Part shown: one piece after another, positions 36,556 through 45,459 of the stretch
Layout of the letters: every line of letters begins with the position of its first letter
Position numbering within the stretch: the first letter of the stretch is position 1
Assembly: GCA_030427965.1 (NCBI GenBank)
Contig: JAUICD010000016.1
Location: forward strand, 1-60,710
From: Bdellovibrionia bacterium
GTDB taxonomy: Bacteria; Bdellovibrionota; Bdellovibrionia; Bdellovibrionales; JAUICD01
Direction of reading: 5' to 3'
DNA length: 60,710 nucleotides
Made by a program: the position numbers and the translations under genes
Notes under the pieces: generated by a model
The model's database searches: none
Seen by the model: the letters and a program-made list of their open reading frames with translations, nothing else
What the model was told of the DNA's origin: nothing

Positions 36556-36948
36556 GTGAATAAGTTAAGTGGGATTATTGCGAGTACCCCAAGGGTGGCT
36601 GCAGTTGATTTAAGCGGTACGCCAACTCGAAGAGCTGGTACTCCAAGTTTTGGAATGAGATCAAGTCGTGCAGCAGGAAGGTTGGAAGGTTCAAGTCTTT
36701 CAGCGTATGAAAGACTTCAGAAAATGGATTTACTTCCAAATTCAAAAACATTTGAAGGTGCTCACGAAGTGAAAATTTCAAATGAGATGACAGATAAGTT
36801 CTTCAAAGAAGCTGCACCAGTTGAAAAAATAGAAATGGGTGAGATTCAATTGGACAAAAACTCTCATGAGTTTGTGAAAGAAAATGAAGCTCAAGGTATT
36901 CAAGAGGACGCTTCAGTAAAAGGTCAAATGCTTTCACTTGAAGTTTAA
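36556..36948 (+). CDS. Unknown protein, likely flagellar regulon
   Basis: A 130-residue soluble protein with a GTG start and a strong ribosome binding site (AGGAGGTG). The N-terminal half is Ser/Thr/Arg/Gly-rich and probably disordered (TPTRRAGTPSFGMRSSRAAG); the C-terminal half is acidic. I see no similarity to FlgM or other known flagellar regulators. The sigma-28-like promoter upstream and the FliG-like gene 24 bases downstream suggest a motility role, but this is inference from context. Confidence 0.55.
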   Translation: MNKLSGIIASTPRVAAVDLSGTPTRRAGTPSFGMRSSRAAGRLEGSSLSAYERLQKMDLLPNSKTFEGAHEVKISNEMTDKFFKEAAPVEKIEMGEIQLDKNSHEFVKENEAQGIQEDASVKGQMLSLEV

Positions 36949-36972
36949 GCTTTACGAGAATTGGAGTTTGGA

Positions 36973-37431
36973 TTGGGAATTACAGATGATTTTAAAAAAC
37001 CAGGTGGATTTGAGCAGCTACTCTCTGTTTTGGAGATTAGTGAGCCTAAAAAACGAAATCAGATTTTGGCTAAAATTCTCTTCGAAGATCCTGCTTGGGG
37101 AAATCTCATAGAGCAAAAAATGCTTACAGTCGAAAGAATCATCACTTGGCCCTATCACGATGGCCTTGAGCATTTGGTCTACGAATTGAGTCCCAATACT
37201 TTAGCATGTGCGGTTTCCAAGCTCAAAGATGACAAGGTTGAAAATTTTCTAAATTGTTTACCAGAAGAGTTATCTCAAAAAGTTGCAGAAATAATTCAAT
37301 CCAAAAAATGGGATGAGACAGAGCAATTTGCAGCCGGAGCATCAATGATTGGTTTAGCTCGAAAGAGAATTCAGGAGTTTGTTATCAACCTCTATGAAAT
37401 AGATCCTGAAATGCAAATCAATGCGGCCTAA
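36973..37431 (+). CDS. Stand-alone FliG C-terminal-like protein
   Basis: A ~152-residue protein resembling only the C-terminal part of FliG. The stretch from IEQKMLTVERIITWPYHDG through VYELSPNTLACAVSKLKDD, LPEELSQKVAEII and MIGLARKRIQEFVINLYEID follows FliG_C element by element (MLTFEDIV..., ...LALALKGA..., ...MSKRAAE..., ...KIVEIARKLEE). The FliG N- and middle domains are missing. The TTG at 36973 with GGAG six bases upstream is preferred to the TTG at 36961. It could be a modified torque-ring or stator partner, a decoy, or a FliM/MotA-binding regulator. Confidence 0.7.
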   Translation: MGITDDFKKPGGFEQLLSVLEISEPKKRNQILAKILFEDPAWGNLIEQKMLTVERIITWPYHDGLEHLVYELSPNTLACAVSKLKDDKVENFLNCLPEELSQKVAEIIQSKKWDETEQFAAGASMIGLARKRIQEFVINLYEIDPEMQINAA

Positions 37432-37451
37432 AGTTTTTGTGATAATTCATT

Positions 37452-38561
37452 TTAAGTGTTTTCATAAATAGGTTCCATCGTAATTCCATTTATCTCATTT
37501 GTTCCGAGTTCATGTATGGATTTGAGTTTTCTTTCACCAGACTCTTTCTTTTCAACAACCACTATATAATGAAGAGCTAGACTTAAAAGACGTCGTATTG
37601 AATCTGTGGTCCAATTTGGAGCTCCAAGCTGTACCAGCATTTCAAGACGAAGAAGGGCTTCCCTTGCTGTTGCGGCGTGAAGTGTGCAAAGGCCTCCTGA
37701 GTGTCCAGTGGATAAAGCTAAAATTAAATCTTTGGCTTCTTCACTTCGAATTTCACCCACGACAATTCGGTTGGGACGCATTCTTAGGGATTCTTTAATA
37801 AGATCTGCAATATTAAAGTTTTGTGGAAAATTGGCAGAAAATGTATTTGTTAAAAGTTTCAAGCTTGATGAGTTTGGAATTCGAATTTCATCTGTGTCTT
37901 CGATTATAATAGTGCGATCGGCCTCTTCTATTTCGGCAAGTAATGCGCTTAAAACGGTTGTTTTGCCAGTTCCAGTTGGTCCAACAATAAGAATGTTTTT
38001 TCGTTCTATAAGATATATTTTTTTTAAAAACTCGACTTGAGTTTGTTCGGCCCATTTGTATTTCACAAGTTGAGCAAGTGACCAATTGGAGTTTGAAATC
38101 CTTCTCAATGAAACATGGGTTTTTGAACTACAAACGTTTTCAAGTCCTATGTGCAATCGAAACCCTCTCCAATTTGCATTGAGAAAGGGCTGAGAAATGG
38201 TAGGTTCGGAATTGATGTCAAAATAAATACGATTTAAAAAATGCCGAAATGACATAAGAGAGAGAAAAGGCTCTTGATGTTTTTGAAGCATTCCGTTTTT
38301 TTCAATCCAAATATTGTCCCAGTCATTGATAAGGATTTCAGTCACGTTTTCGTTACATAAGAGTTCTTCTAGTGGTCCGGCGCCAAAGAGTTCATTTCTC
38401 AATTTGGACTGAGTCTCTTCAGGTAAATTTTTTGATTTCAATTGATAGATTTTATCTAAATCTGCACACTCAATATCGAGGCGATGAATCTGATGAAGTC
38501 CGTTATTTTCAACAGATTTCAAAATATTTTGAAAAATATTAGCTAAGTCATTCAATGTCAA
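37452..38561 (-). CDS. cpaF: Tad/Flp pilus assembly ATPase CpaF (TadA)
   Basis: A ~369-residue secretion ATPase that powers Flp pilus assembly. Visible motifs: GAGPLEELL near the start of the family core, Walker A VGPTGTGKTTVLSALL, the Asp box EDTDEI, Walker B MRPNRIVVGEIRSEEA, and the His box TGHSGGLCTLHAATA. The frame is open further upstream to 38738 but that part overlaps the secretin gene; a TTG at 38561 (or 38555) with AAGG upstream, overlapping the secretin stop, is the likely start. The gene ends convergent with the FliG-like gene; no tadB or tadC follows. Confidence 0.88.
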   Translation of the reverse strand: MTLNDLANIFQNILKSVENNGLHQIHRLDIECADLDKIYQLKSKNLPEETQSKLRNELFGAGPLEELLCNENVTEILINDWDNIWIEKNGMLQKHQEPFLSLMSFRHFLNRIYFDINSEPTISQPFLNANWRGFRLHIGLENVCSSKTHVSLRRISNSNWSLAQLVKYKWAEQTQVEFLKKIYLIERKNILIVGPTGTGKTTVLSALLAEIEEADRTIIIEDTDEIRIPNSSSLKLLTNTFSANFPQNFNIADLIKESLRMRPNRIVVGEIRSEEAKDLILALSTGHSGGLCTLHAATAREALLRLEMLVQLGAPNWTTDSIRRLLSLALHYIVVVEKKESGERKLKSIHELGTNEINGITMEPIYENT

Positions 38562-39771
38562 TAACCCTTGGGGTGACAAAGAAAACAAGTTCGGTTTTGT
38601 TGTTTCTGTAATCTTTGCTTGAAAATAAAGCACCAAGTATTGGGATTTTACTGAGTAGGGGGAGGCCCTCTGATGAGCGACCAACATCATTCTGTATAAG
38701 ACCAGATAGCACAATGGTTTGAGGTTGAAGCATATCAAAGTGACTTTTCATTCGGTTTGTTAAAAGACCTGGAACACCATCTACAGTTTGACTGGAATCG
38801 ATGTTGGAAACCTCAGTTGAAACTTCGATACTCATTTTACCAGACCATGAAGCTTTGGGTTTAATATTGAGTTTTATCCCGTAGGTCTTCCATTCAACAC
38901 GATTGCTTGTGTATCCAGAAACTTTAATAGGTATTTCACCTCCTGCTAAAAACTCTGCAGATGACCCGCTTTTACAAACGAGTTTGGGAGAAGCGAGGAG
39001 TTTTGCATCCCCCTTTTCATCAAGTGCATTTAAAGTTAAATTCAAAGAATTTAAGTTGAGATCTGGAGAAATATTAGCTGAATAACTTGAGGGCCATTTA
39101 ATTCCGTATCTTAAAAACTCCTTTTTTTTAACTTCAGCAACAAAGATATTCACTTCTACCATGGGTTCTATCTCGACCAATCCACTTACAGTTTGAATTG
39201 GTATGCCATACTGGCGAGCTATTTTTTTTATATTTGAATTTGCCTTTGAAACAAAAACCTTAGGTGTTGGCTCAAACTTTAAGGTGACCATTGGAGTGTT
39301 GAGTTCTTTGAATTTCCCTAGAATCAGACTCCTTGCTTGTTGAATCAGTGGTGGATCTATTTGTGCATGAAAAAAATATGATGGGGTCTGTAATCGTTTG
39401 CCCAACTCTGCCCAGTCACTTAGGCGATAGAGTGTTCCCTGGATTGTGGGGGTGTGGTCTATGATTTTGAGTTTTAATCCCATCTTGTCTTGAAGCAGTG
39501 GTAAAAGCTGTTCATAGGTTTCAAATTCTTTCTTTCCTATAACAGAGATGTTATATTTTTTCTTTCCAACTTGAATTGTGACATCACCTATTTTTTTTCC
39601 AGTAATAACAATATGTGTATTCATGTCCTTCACACTTACAATGCCTTTTTGAGAGATATGGATGTTGACGGAGTGAGCAACAGGAAGCTGTATGCTTCGC
39701 CCAATCATTAAAGGTTGACCTGTGTTTGCGTGGATGATCTGTGAAAAAAATAAAAAGAATAAAACTCTCAT
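38548..39771 (-). CDS. cpaC: Tad pilus outer-membrane secretin CpaC (RcpA)
   Basis: A 407-residue secretin starting at the ATG at 39771 (a TTG six codons upstream is possible). Signal peptide MRVLFFLFFSQIIHA; then a pilus-type N-domain (PLMIGRSIQLPVAHSVNIHI ... GKKIGDVTIQVGKK), a ring-building region, and the secretin domain ending GLPLLSKIPILGALFSSKDY and TELVFFVTPRVIDI. It forms the outer-membrane channel for the Flp pilus. Its stop overlaps the start of cpaF, so the two are translationally coupled. Confidence 0.88.
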   Translation of the reverse strand: MRVLFFLFFSQIIHANTGQPLMIGRSIQLPVAHSVNIHISQKGIVSVKDMNTHIVITGKKIGDVTIQVGKKKYNISVIGKKEFETYEQLLPLLQDKMGLKLKIIDHTPTIQGTLYRLSDWAELGKRLQTPSYFFHAQIDPPLIQQARSLILGKFKELNTPMVTLKFEPTPKVFVSKANSNIKKIARQYGIPIQTVSGLVEIEPMVEVNIFVAEVKKKEFLRYGIKWPSSYSANISPDLNLNSLNLTLNALDEKGDAKLLASPKLVCKSGSSAEFLAGGEIPIKVSGYTSNRVEWKTYGIKLNIKPKASWSGKMSIEVSTEVSNIDSSQTVDGVPGLLTNRMKSHFDMLQPQTIVLSGLIQNDVGRSSEGLPLLSKIPILGALFSSKDYRNNKTELVFFVTPRVIDIE

Positions 39772-39842
39772 GAGATTTTGAATATGCAAGATGATGAAAC
39801 AATCATTTAGAAATCAAACTGAAGCTTGGGAGAGTTACCGGA

Positions 39843-40952
39843 TTAAATGTCCGAATCACGGAGCAGAAAGCCGACGGACACTTTTTTGTCATTACTTTTG
39901 ATTTTGAGTTCTGATCCTAATGTTTTCAAAAGTGCCTGGCTTAGGCTTAGTCCAAGCCCCATACCTTTTGAGTGATTCATGATATCCTCATCTAAGGCAA
40001 ATGGTTTGAGGATATGGGAGATTGTTTTTTTATCTAACCCTTCTCCCTCATTGTGTACCCAGATTTCTAGAGCTTTGGATTTATTTTTGGCAGTCAAGAT
40101 GAGGGGTTTGCTTTTCTTTCCAAATTTGATTGCATTGTGGACAACCCGTCGTAGTACACTTTTAAGTATCTCAGGATCACTTTTGAATTCATTGATACTG
40201 AAGTCAGTTTCAATCTTTTGCTTATTTATTTTTAAAAGATCCTTGAAATCATTTTCTATATGAGAGGCAATCTCACTGAGTTTGATTTTTGAAAATTTAG
40301 GTTTTGTTTGCCCAGTTTCAGCGTTCATGATTTCTAGAACATCAAAAATGATTTCTTTAAGTCTTTCAGCGCTTCCTGTAATTTTTTTGTGATATAGAGT
40401 TTGTTCTTCATCGAGTTTTGATTCTCCAAGAAGTTCCAAAAAACTCAAAAGAGAGGTGAGGGGAGTTTTTAACTCATGATTGATAAGGATCATGAATTGG
40501 CTCTTGGCTTTATCTAAAGTTTTCAGTTCATCATAAGCTTTTTTGAGTTCTTTGTTTTTGACCTTGAGTTCGACTTGCATTTGATGTCGTTCAATCGCGC
40601 GAGACATTGCACTTTCAAGATCTCTAGGGTCCCAAGGTTTTGTAATATAGCGATACACTTGGCCAGAGTTGATTGCCGCAATGACAGATTCAATATCTGT
40701 GTATCCTGTAAGAAGCATACGAACAGTATCGGGGTGGGTTTCAATAGATTTTTCAAGAAACTCAACACCTGTCATATTTGGCATGCGTTGATCACTTAGG
40801 ATAACGGCTATCTCTCGACCTTGGATGAGTTCCAGTGCCTCAATCCCCGAGGTGGCTCGTAAGACTTCGTATTTTTTACGAAAAAGTCGTTCTAGGGCGT
40901 CGACATTGTCGACTTCGTCATCTACGCAAAGAATCGTGGGAGTCATTTTCAC
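39843..40952 (-). CDS. Hybrid response regulator-histidine kinase
   Basis: A 369-residue cytoplasmic signalling protein. The N-terminal receiver domain (~1-125) has the acidic pair DDE, the phospho-acceptor Asp in VILSDQRMPNMTGVEF, and a GYT/KPW end (ITKPWDPRDL) like RpfG-type receivers. A coiled linker leads to the HisKA dimerisation domain with the His in MILINHELKTPLTSLLSF, then the HATPase domain (HNAIKFGK, GKGMGLGLSLSQALL). No membrane segment. It lies upstream of the pilus genes cpaC-cpaF in the same direction, separated by ~70 bases, and may regulate them. Confidence 0.9.
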   Translation of the reverse strand: MKMTPTILCVDDEVDNVDALERLFRKKYEVLRATSGIEALELIQGREIAVILSDQRMPNMTGVEFLEKSIETHPDTVRMLLTGYTDIESVIAAINSGQVYRYITKPWDPRDLESAMSRAIERHQMQVELKVKNKELKKAYDELKTLDKAKSQFMILINHELKTPLTSLLSFLELLGESKLDEEQTLYHKKITGSAERLKEIIFDVLEIMNAETGQTKPKFSKIKLSEIASHIENDFKDLLKINKQKIETDFSINEFKSDPEILKSVLRRVVHNAIKFGKKSKPLILTAKNKSKALEIWVHNEGEGLDKKTISHILKPFALDEDIMNHSKGMGLGLSLSQALLKTLGSELKIKSNDKKVSVGFLLRDSDI

Positions 40953-41095
40953 ATTTTACTTTGGGGGAGGGGGTGCTGCAAGAAAACAAATGAGTAGGTC
41001 TTTGGTACAGTTTGGAGGTCCAGGATTAAGAATGTCCCGTATCATGACGATGAGAGATTGAAGGATAGAAATCTATCCAAGTTAAGGAGTCTATA

Positions 41096-42988
41096 ATGCG
41101 ATTGCTGACAGCCCTACTTCTACTGTTTGTGATACTGCCTGATGAGGCAAAAGCACAGCATGGCTATGGTTTATATGGGGGAATGCAAAATTGCCCTGTT
41201 TACGAAACATACGCAAGTAAGGGCGTGTTTGGGAGACAACGTCAACTCGAAGAACTCCAAGACAAGTATCATGCATTAGAAAGCAAATGTGAAGACTATG
41301 AAGAGGATGTTGAAGATTTAGAAGATGAATTAGATGATTATTTCTCTGGAGACACAAGTTTTAGTGACGTTGTAGATATGATCAATAATCCAGATGAGTA
41401 TCCGTGTGATGCCAATAACTCCTACTACAATAGAGCACTTCAATTTGCACAGTATTTAGATAAGACCTTGGTTTCTATTCTATTTAGCACAGCATATGCC
41501 GATGATGATAAAGATGGTCCTGGTAATGATAGGGAAGGTGTGGGGGAAGATCCGATTCCAACCACAACATTGCCTAGAACTACGGGTTCGCGTGTGAACA
41601 ACCCGCCTCCAGTTGTGGTGGAACCACCGCCAGAGTCAAAACCCGTAGTTGTTCAAAAACCAGATAAACGTGTGAATGTACGGGCTGGAGATCAAGGCCA
41701 GCGAAAGCCTCGTACACAGCCAGCTCCCCCAAGACGAAGAACTTCATGTATAAGCTACAAATATATTTGTGAAAATTATCTTCCAAGAGAGCGTGGTCGA
41801 ACAGCAAGAAGTTGTGAATATAAGTTGAAGAGATATTTTGATCGATTGGATAGGCAGAATCAGTGTTTAGAGAAGCTTGCAGAGCTAGAAGAAGACATTG
41901 ATCGAGCTGAGGATCGTTTGGAAGATGAAGAAGAAAAAGTTTATTCTGAAAATAGAGGCCGAGACGGTTATCAAGTTTGTGTGAATTGCGCGAAGAAAAA
42001 CGGTGGCAAAGGTTTTTGGGGTGCGCTTGCTGGGGCCATGGTTATGGATGGACTTGGAATGTACTTCAATAACAAGGCACAGGATAAAGCTTCGGAGTAT
42101 GCAGCATCGATTGGTCGTACTTATTATCCGACTCCTTTTGGTGGTTATGGAGTGCCTTATGCAACAGCTGGTTTTTATGGAGCACAGTGGGGTGGTGCCG
42201 GAAGGGGTGGATATGCATGTTCCCCAGGTGGCGCAGGTGCTGGTGGTGGTTACTATAGTGGCGGTCCAGCGGGAATGATGGGACCTTTTGGCCAATATGG
42301 TGGATCGATGTACGGTGGAATGGGAGGTGCTTTTGGATTTCCAGGTTCAGGAATGTACGGGATGAACCCCCTCATGTTCGGTGGTGGTGCGATGATGCCA
42401 GGTCTTGGATTTGGTGGCGGAGCCTATGGCGGCGGAATGGGCGGTCCATTTGGTGGAATGGGCGGCGGTCTTTACGGTGGAATCGGTGGAGGCTTTGGTG
42501 GTGGTCCATTTGGCGGAATGGGTGGTTTAGGCGGTCCGTTTGGTGGAATGGGCGGCGGTCTTTACGGTGGAATCGGTGGAGGCCTTGGCGGAGGTCCATT
42601 TGGCGGAATGGGTGGTTTAGGCGGTCCGTTTGGTGGAATGGGCGGCGGTCTTTACGGTGGAATCGGTGGAGGCCTTGGTGGAGGTCCGTTTGGCGGAATG
42701 GGTGGTTTAGGCGGCCCATTTGGTGGAATGGGTGGTATTAGTAGTGGTTATCAATTTCAGTATTACCAACAGATCTTAGATGCTCAGAGACAATATCAAG
42801 AAAATTGGATGGTCAAACAGCGCGCAGTTATGTCTCTTCACTTTGAGTTGCAAACAATTATCCAACGGCTTCAACAAGCTCAATACGGAATGTATTATGG
42901 TGGCAGCCTTCAGGGTGGAGTTGGCGCCGGAGCTGGTGGTGGTCCAAATATTCCGGGTCCTGGCACTGGTGGCGGACGTATTCGGTAA
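41096..42988 (+). CDS. Secreted glycine-rich repeat protein with Cys/coiled-coil head
   Basis: A 630-residue exported protein, AAGGAG ribosome binding site, signal peptide LLTALLLLFVILPDEAKA. After it come an acidic coiled-coil region (~40-85), a Pro-rich linker, a Cys-containing charged coiled-coil segment (CISYKYICENYL ... CLEKLAELEEDIDRAEDRL ... CVNCAKKNGGKGF), a small hydrophobic stretch, and ~250 residues of Gly-rich repeats (units such as GGPFGGMGGGLYGGIGGG). A Gln/Tyr-rich helix (YYQQILDAQRQYQENW) and another Gly tail close the chain. It lies inside the split Tad locus, so a surface or pilus-associated role is plausible but unproven. Confidence 0.7.
   Translation: MRLLTALLLLFVILPDEAKAQHGYGLYGGMQNCPVYETYASKGVFGRQRQLEELQDKYHALESKCEDYEEDVEDLEDELDDYFSGDTSFSDVVDMINNPDEYPCDANNSYYNRALQFAQYLDKTLVSILFSTAYADDDKDGPGNDREGVGEDPIPTTTLPRTTGSRVNNPPPVVVEPPPESKPVVVQKPDKRVNVRAGDQGQRKPRTQPAPPRRRTSCISYKYICENYLPRERGRTARSCEYKLKRYFDRLDRQNQCLEKLAELEEDIDRAEDRLEDEEEKVYSENRGRDGYQVCVNCAKKNGGKGFWGALAGAMVMDGLGMYFNNKAQDKASEYAASIGRTYYPTPFGGYGVPYATAGFYGAQWGGAGRGGYACSPGGAGAGGGYYSGGPAGMMGPFGQYGGSMYGGMGGAFGFPGSGMYGMNPLMFGGGAMMPGLGFGGGAYGGGMGGPFGGMGGGLYGGIGGGFGGGPFGGMGGLGGPFGGMGGGLYGGIGGGLGGGPFGGMGGLGGPFGGMGGGLYGGIGGGLGGGPFGGMGGLGGPFGGMGGISSGYQFQYYQQILDAQRQYQENWMVKQRAVMSLHFELQTIIQRLQQAQYGMYYGGSLQGGVGAGAGGGPNIPGPGTGGGRIR
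42440..42736 (+). repeat. Tandem 90-bp repeat, 3.3 copies
   Basis: Units start at 42440, 42530 and 42620, with a partial at 42710. Each encodes 30 residues (GGPFGGMGGGLYGG..., then IGGGLGGGPFGGMGG and L). The copies differ at only a few bases, pointing to recent expansion by slippage or unequal recombination. In-frame length keeps the reading frame open at any copy number. Confidence 0.92.
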
Positions 42989-43129
42989 AAGTAAGTAAGA
43001 ACCGATTCACTGTAAAATTTAAAATATCAAGATCAAGATTCGAATGTTCTGTTTTGTGCAAATGAGTATGTGCTTTACATTCAAATAAAAATCTTTTCCG
43101 TAATGATTCGAGGCAAATAAGCACACGAA

Positions 43130-44170
43130 CTAGAAACTTACAAGTTCATGCGTGGGTTGTGTTTTTTTAGATTTCTTTTTTTGACTTTGCTTTTGACTGT
43201 CTGCAATTAGGTAAACCAATCCAGCAACTCCGGCAACGATAAGTCCTCCGATGACCCATTTAGATGTTTGGCTTTCAGTCTGTGTATTCAAAGTCTCAAT
43301 AGGATGGGATGGGTTTTCTATCAATACCGGAGGGGAGAGTTGTTTTGGGATATCATATTGTGCTTTTTGTGTGGAATTTTTGCTCTTTGGTTTATGAGCA
43401 CATCCATTCTTAAAAAGAATCATGGATTGAGCTTGGTTGAGGAGAGGTTTTCGAATTTGTGCTGAAGAGTTACATTGACCTGAAATCAAAGAATCTCTTG
43501 GTGGGTTTAAAGTTGCAATTTGATTGGAATTCAAGATGTGAGTTTGAGGCGTCGTATAGTCTGACACCAGTGTAATGCGATAGATGCCAGGAAAGAGAAC
43601 CATTGAATTGGTTTTTACCGGGTCAATGAGTTTTCCATTTACCAGGATCACAACGGGGTATTCTTGAAATTTTTTGAGTTGAATCTCAGTGGTCTCAAGG
43701 TCACGTCGTATTTTATTGTATGCTTTCACAAGTGGCGGAGGAAAAATTTTGGTATCTGGTTCAATAGAAGCGTCAAAGGCAAGTGCCTCTTCAAAAAGAG
43801 AGAGTTTTTCTTTTGAATCAGAAAGTTGAGCCAATCTTAGAAATGAATAGTGTATAATGGCGCGTGTTCCGGGGCTCCAATCCGCTTCATGTTTCTTTGC
43901 AATGATTTTTTTAAAAGCAATTACTGAAAACTCTGTGGATTTACTGAGAAAATCAGACTGTGCAGTTTTAAAAAGTTTTAAAAGTTGTAATTCGCTTGCG
44001 CTATTTTGAAGACGTTCCACTTCCTTTTGTTTAAAAGTCTCAATCTTGTGTATTTCAGAGTAAAGTGAGGCCTCTTCAGATGAAACAGAAGGGTGGACGT
44101 AGAGAACTCCCCCTTTTGTGGGAAGTGCCACCAATAATGAAGTGAATACAAGAAAAATACTGCGAATCAT
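43130..44170 (-). CDS. PEGA-like membrane protein in the pilus locus
   Basis: A 346-residue protein. The ATG at 44170 has GGAG in the stop region of the previous gene and a signal peptide (IRSIFLVFTSLLVALPTKG). A helical region with repeat-like character (~25-170) is followed by a beta segment YPVVILVNGKLIDPVKTNSM-VLFPGIYRITLV resembling a PEGA domain. Near the C-terminus there is one transmembrane helix (WVIGGLIVAGVAGLVYLI) and a basic tail with poly-Lys. Function unknown; it is the last gene of the Flp-TadE-CpaB run. Confidence 0.6.
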   Translation of the reverse strand: MIRSIFLVFTSLLVALPTKGGVLYVHPSVSSEEASLYSEIHKIETFKQKEVERLQNSASELQLLKLFKTAQSDFLSKSTEFSVIAFKKIIAKKHEADWSPGTRAIIHYSFLRLAQLSDSKEKLSLFEEALAFDASIEPDTKIFPPPLVKAYNKIRRDLETTEIQLKKFQEYPVVILVNGKLIDPVKTNSMVLFPGIYRITLVSDYTTPQTHILNSNQIATLNPPRDSLISGQCNSSAQIRKPLLNQAQSMILFKNGCAHKPKSKNSTQKAQYDIPKQLSPPVLIENPSHPIETLNTQTESQTSKWVIGGLIVAGVAGLVYLIADSQKQSQKKKSKKTQPTHELVSF

Positions 44171-44171
44171 T

Positions 44172-44651
44172 TTAGTCTCCAATGCTTTCATAGAAGATTC
44201 GTTTTCTTCTCTTTTTGATCTTTTCAATTTTTGTACCAGAGGCTCTGGGGTTTTGAACCATTGCAATAAAGGGGCGATCTATTGAGACGAGCTTGGGGGC
44301 TCTGTCTTCTGGGGCAAGAACGGCAAAAACATCAGGGTTTAGAGGCGCTCTTAAGAGTTTAAGGCGTTTTGCGACTTTAATTGGTTTTTCTTTAGGGTTT
44401 GCACTTGGAAGATAGAGGTCTACAACTCCGTATTGTCCTATGATTGAGTCCAACGACTTAGAATTGAGAATTTCAATTGGAACCAAAACAAATCCATCTG
44501 GTATATACGTGTCCGCAGATCGGACAGGTTCATTGGTTTTTGGTATAGGTTTTTTAGAGCTTAATACAATAACGGTAATTGCAGAAAGAGAGAATGCAAT
44601 TATTGCCAGTAAATTTATCTTTGATTTTAGTTTTTCGACAATTTGATCCAT
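44172..44651 (-). CDS. CpaB/RcpC-like pilus assembly protein
   Basis: A 159-residue protein with an N-terminal membrane anchor (INLLAIIAFSLSAITVIVL) and a periplasmic domain (VRSADTYIPDGFVLVPIEIL ... GQYGVVDLYLPS ... KVAKRLKLLRAP) similar in layout to the SAF/RcpC region of CpaB, which works with the secretin. The assignment rests on position and pattern and is moderate. It is sandwiched between TadE-like genes and the PEGA-like gene; ribosome binding site is inside the upstream gene. Confidence 0.5.
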   Translation of the reverse strand: MDQIVEKLKSKINLLAIIAFSLSAITVIVLSSKKPIPKTNEPVRSADTYIPDGFVLVPIEILNSKSLDSIIGQYGVVDLYLPSANPKEKPIKVAKRLKLLRAPLNPDVFAVLAPEDRAPKLVSIDRPFIAMVQNPRASGTKIEKIKKRRKRIFYESIGD

Positions 44652-44779
44652 TGAGTCTCCTTAAGTGTGATTCTTCCAATATCTCCAGCTCGAATGAGAA
44701 GCGAAAGAATCATTGTCAGTGTGATAAGTGCGATGAGTGATTCGATTAGGATTTGTCCGCGCTGAGAACGACTGTCCAT
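44627..44779 (-). CDS. Small prepilin-like TadE-type protein
   Basis: A 50-residue protein. The ATG at 44779 has an AAGGAGG about nine bases upstream. The sequence SQRGQILIESLIALITLTM fits a prepilin peptidase site, cleaving after Gly with Glu at +5, followed by a hydrophobic helix; what remains is a very short mature protein of ~43 residues. It starts inside the end of the previous gene and overlaps the start of the CpaB-like gene. Confidence 0.65.
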   Translation of the reverse strand: MDSRSQRGQILIESLIALITLTMILSLLIRAGDIGRITLKETQWIKLSKN

Positions 44780-45459
44780 TTTGCATTCCTCCTTTTGATA
44801 GTTGCGCCACATGCGAGTTTCAAAGGTTTTGGGAGTTGAACTCGATCTATGATCCATTCATGTAAGAGACTTGTTTCATCATAGGTCCACGCAATCTCAA
44901 TGTTTTGACGACGAGAGTAGTTCTGAGGGGTTTTGTAATCGGGAGTCAAGCTTGTGCGTGGCCGAGGATCAAGCTCTAGTTTTGGAAACCAAGGAGAGTC
45001 AAAGCGACTGAGGCCATGGCTTTTTGTTATAGTTTTTCTTTTTGAGAGCTTTTGTTTAAGATTCATGATTTTTGAACTTGCCATAATCCTTGCTGAATAA
45101 AGAATGGCTTTTTGTCTTAGACTTAAAAGAGACTGCCTGGCTTTTACTGACCTATAATAGGTGGTTGCAGCTGCAAGGGCTGGAGGAATCCCAGCAGCCG
45201 CCACAATCATAGCTTTTGCGGCTTTTAATTCCTTTCGTAAACGACTAGCAGAAGAATTGAGAGCTTGAAGTTTATTTTTTTTATTGAGCATTTCTTTTTG
45301 AATCGCAATCACTTCTGAGCGACAGGTGGAGAGTGCGTGAGATCTCTCGACAAGAATCTGTGTCACTGCAATAACTGTAGTAAGTGTTGCAACAAGAATT
45401 GGAAGAAGGAATATAAGGGATGGAAGCATGAATCCACTTTCTTTTCTACATGGACACAT
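44746..45459 (-). CDS. TadG-like pseudopilin without Glu+5
   Basis: A 237-residue protein with an N-terminal hydrophobic helix behind a prepilin-like KESGFMLPSLIFLLPILVA, a long basic helical region (LRKELKAAKAMIVAAAG) and a C-terminal beta region. It resembles a minor pseudopilin (TadF/TadG kind) by position and N-terminal helix, but Ser replaces the Glu at +5 normally needed for assembly. Ribosome binding site CGGAG at eight bases. It overlaps the genes on both sides. Confidence 0.5.
   Translation of the reverse strand: MCPCRKESGFMLPSLIFLLPILVATLTTVIAVTQILVERSHALSTCRSEVIAIQKEMLNKKNKLQALNSSASRLRKELKAAKAMIVAAAGIPPALAAATTYYRSVKARQSLLSLRQKAILYSARIMASSKIMNLKQKLSKRKTITKSHGLSRFDSPWFPKLELDPRPRTSLTPDYKTPQNYSRRQNIEIAWTYDETSLLHEWIIDRVQLPKPLKLACGATIKRRNAKWTVVLSADKS

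Noticed and set aside
42372..42719. Long antisense frame of repeated His/Arg/Pro units opposite the glycine-rich repeats
   Set aside because: It mirrors the 90-bp repeats in another frame and has no start signals; a by-product of repeat composition.
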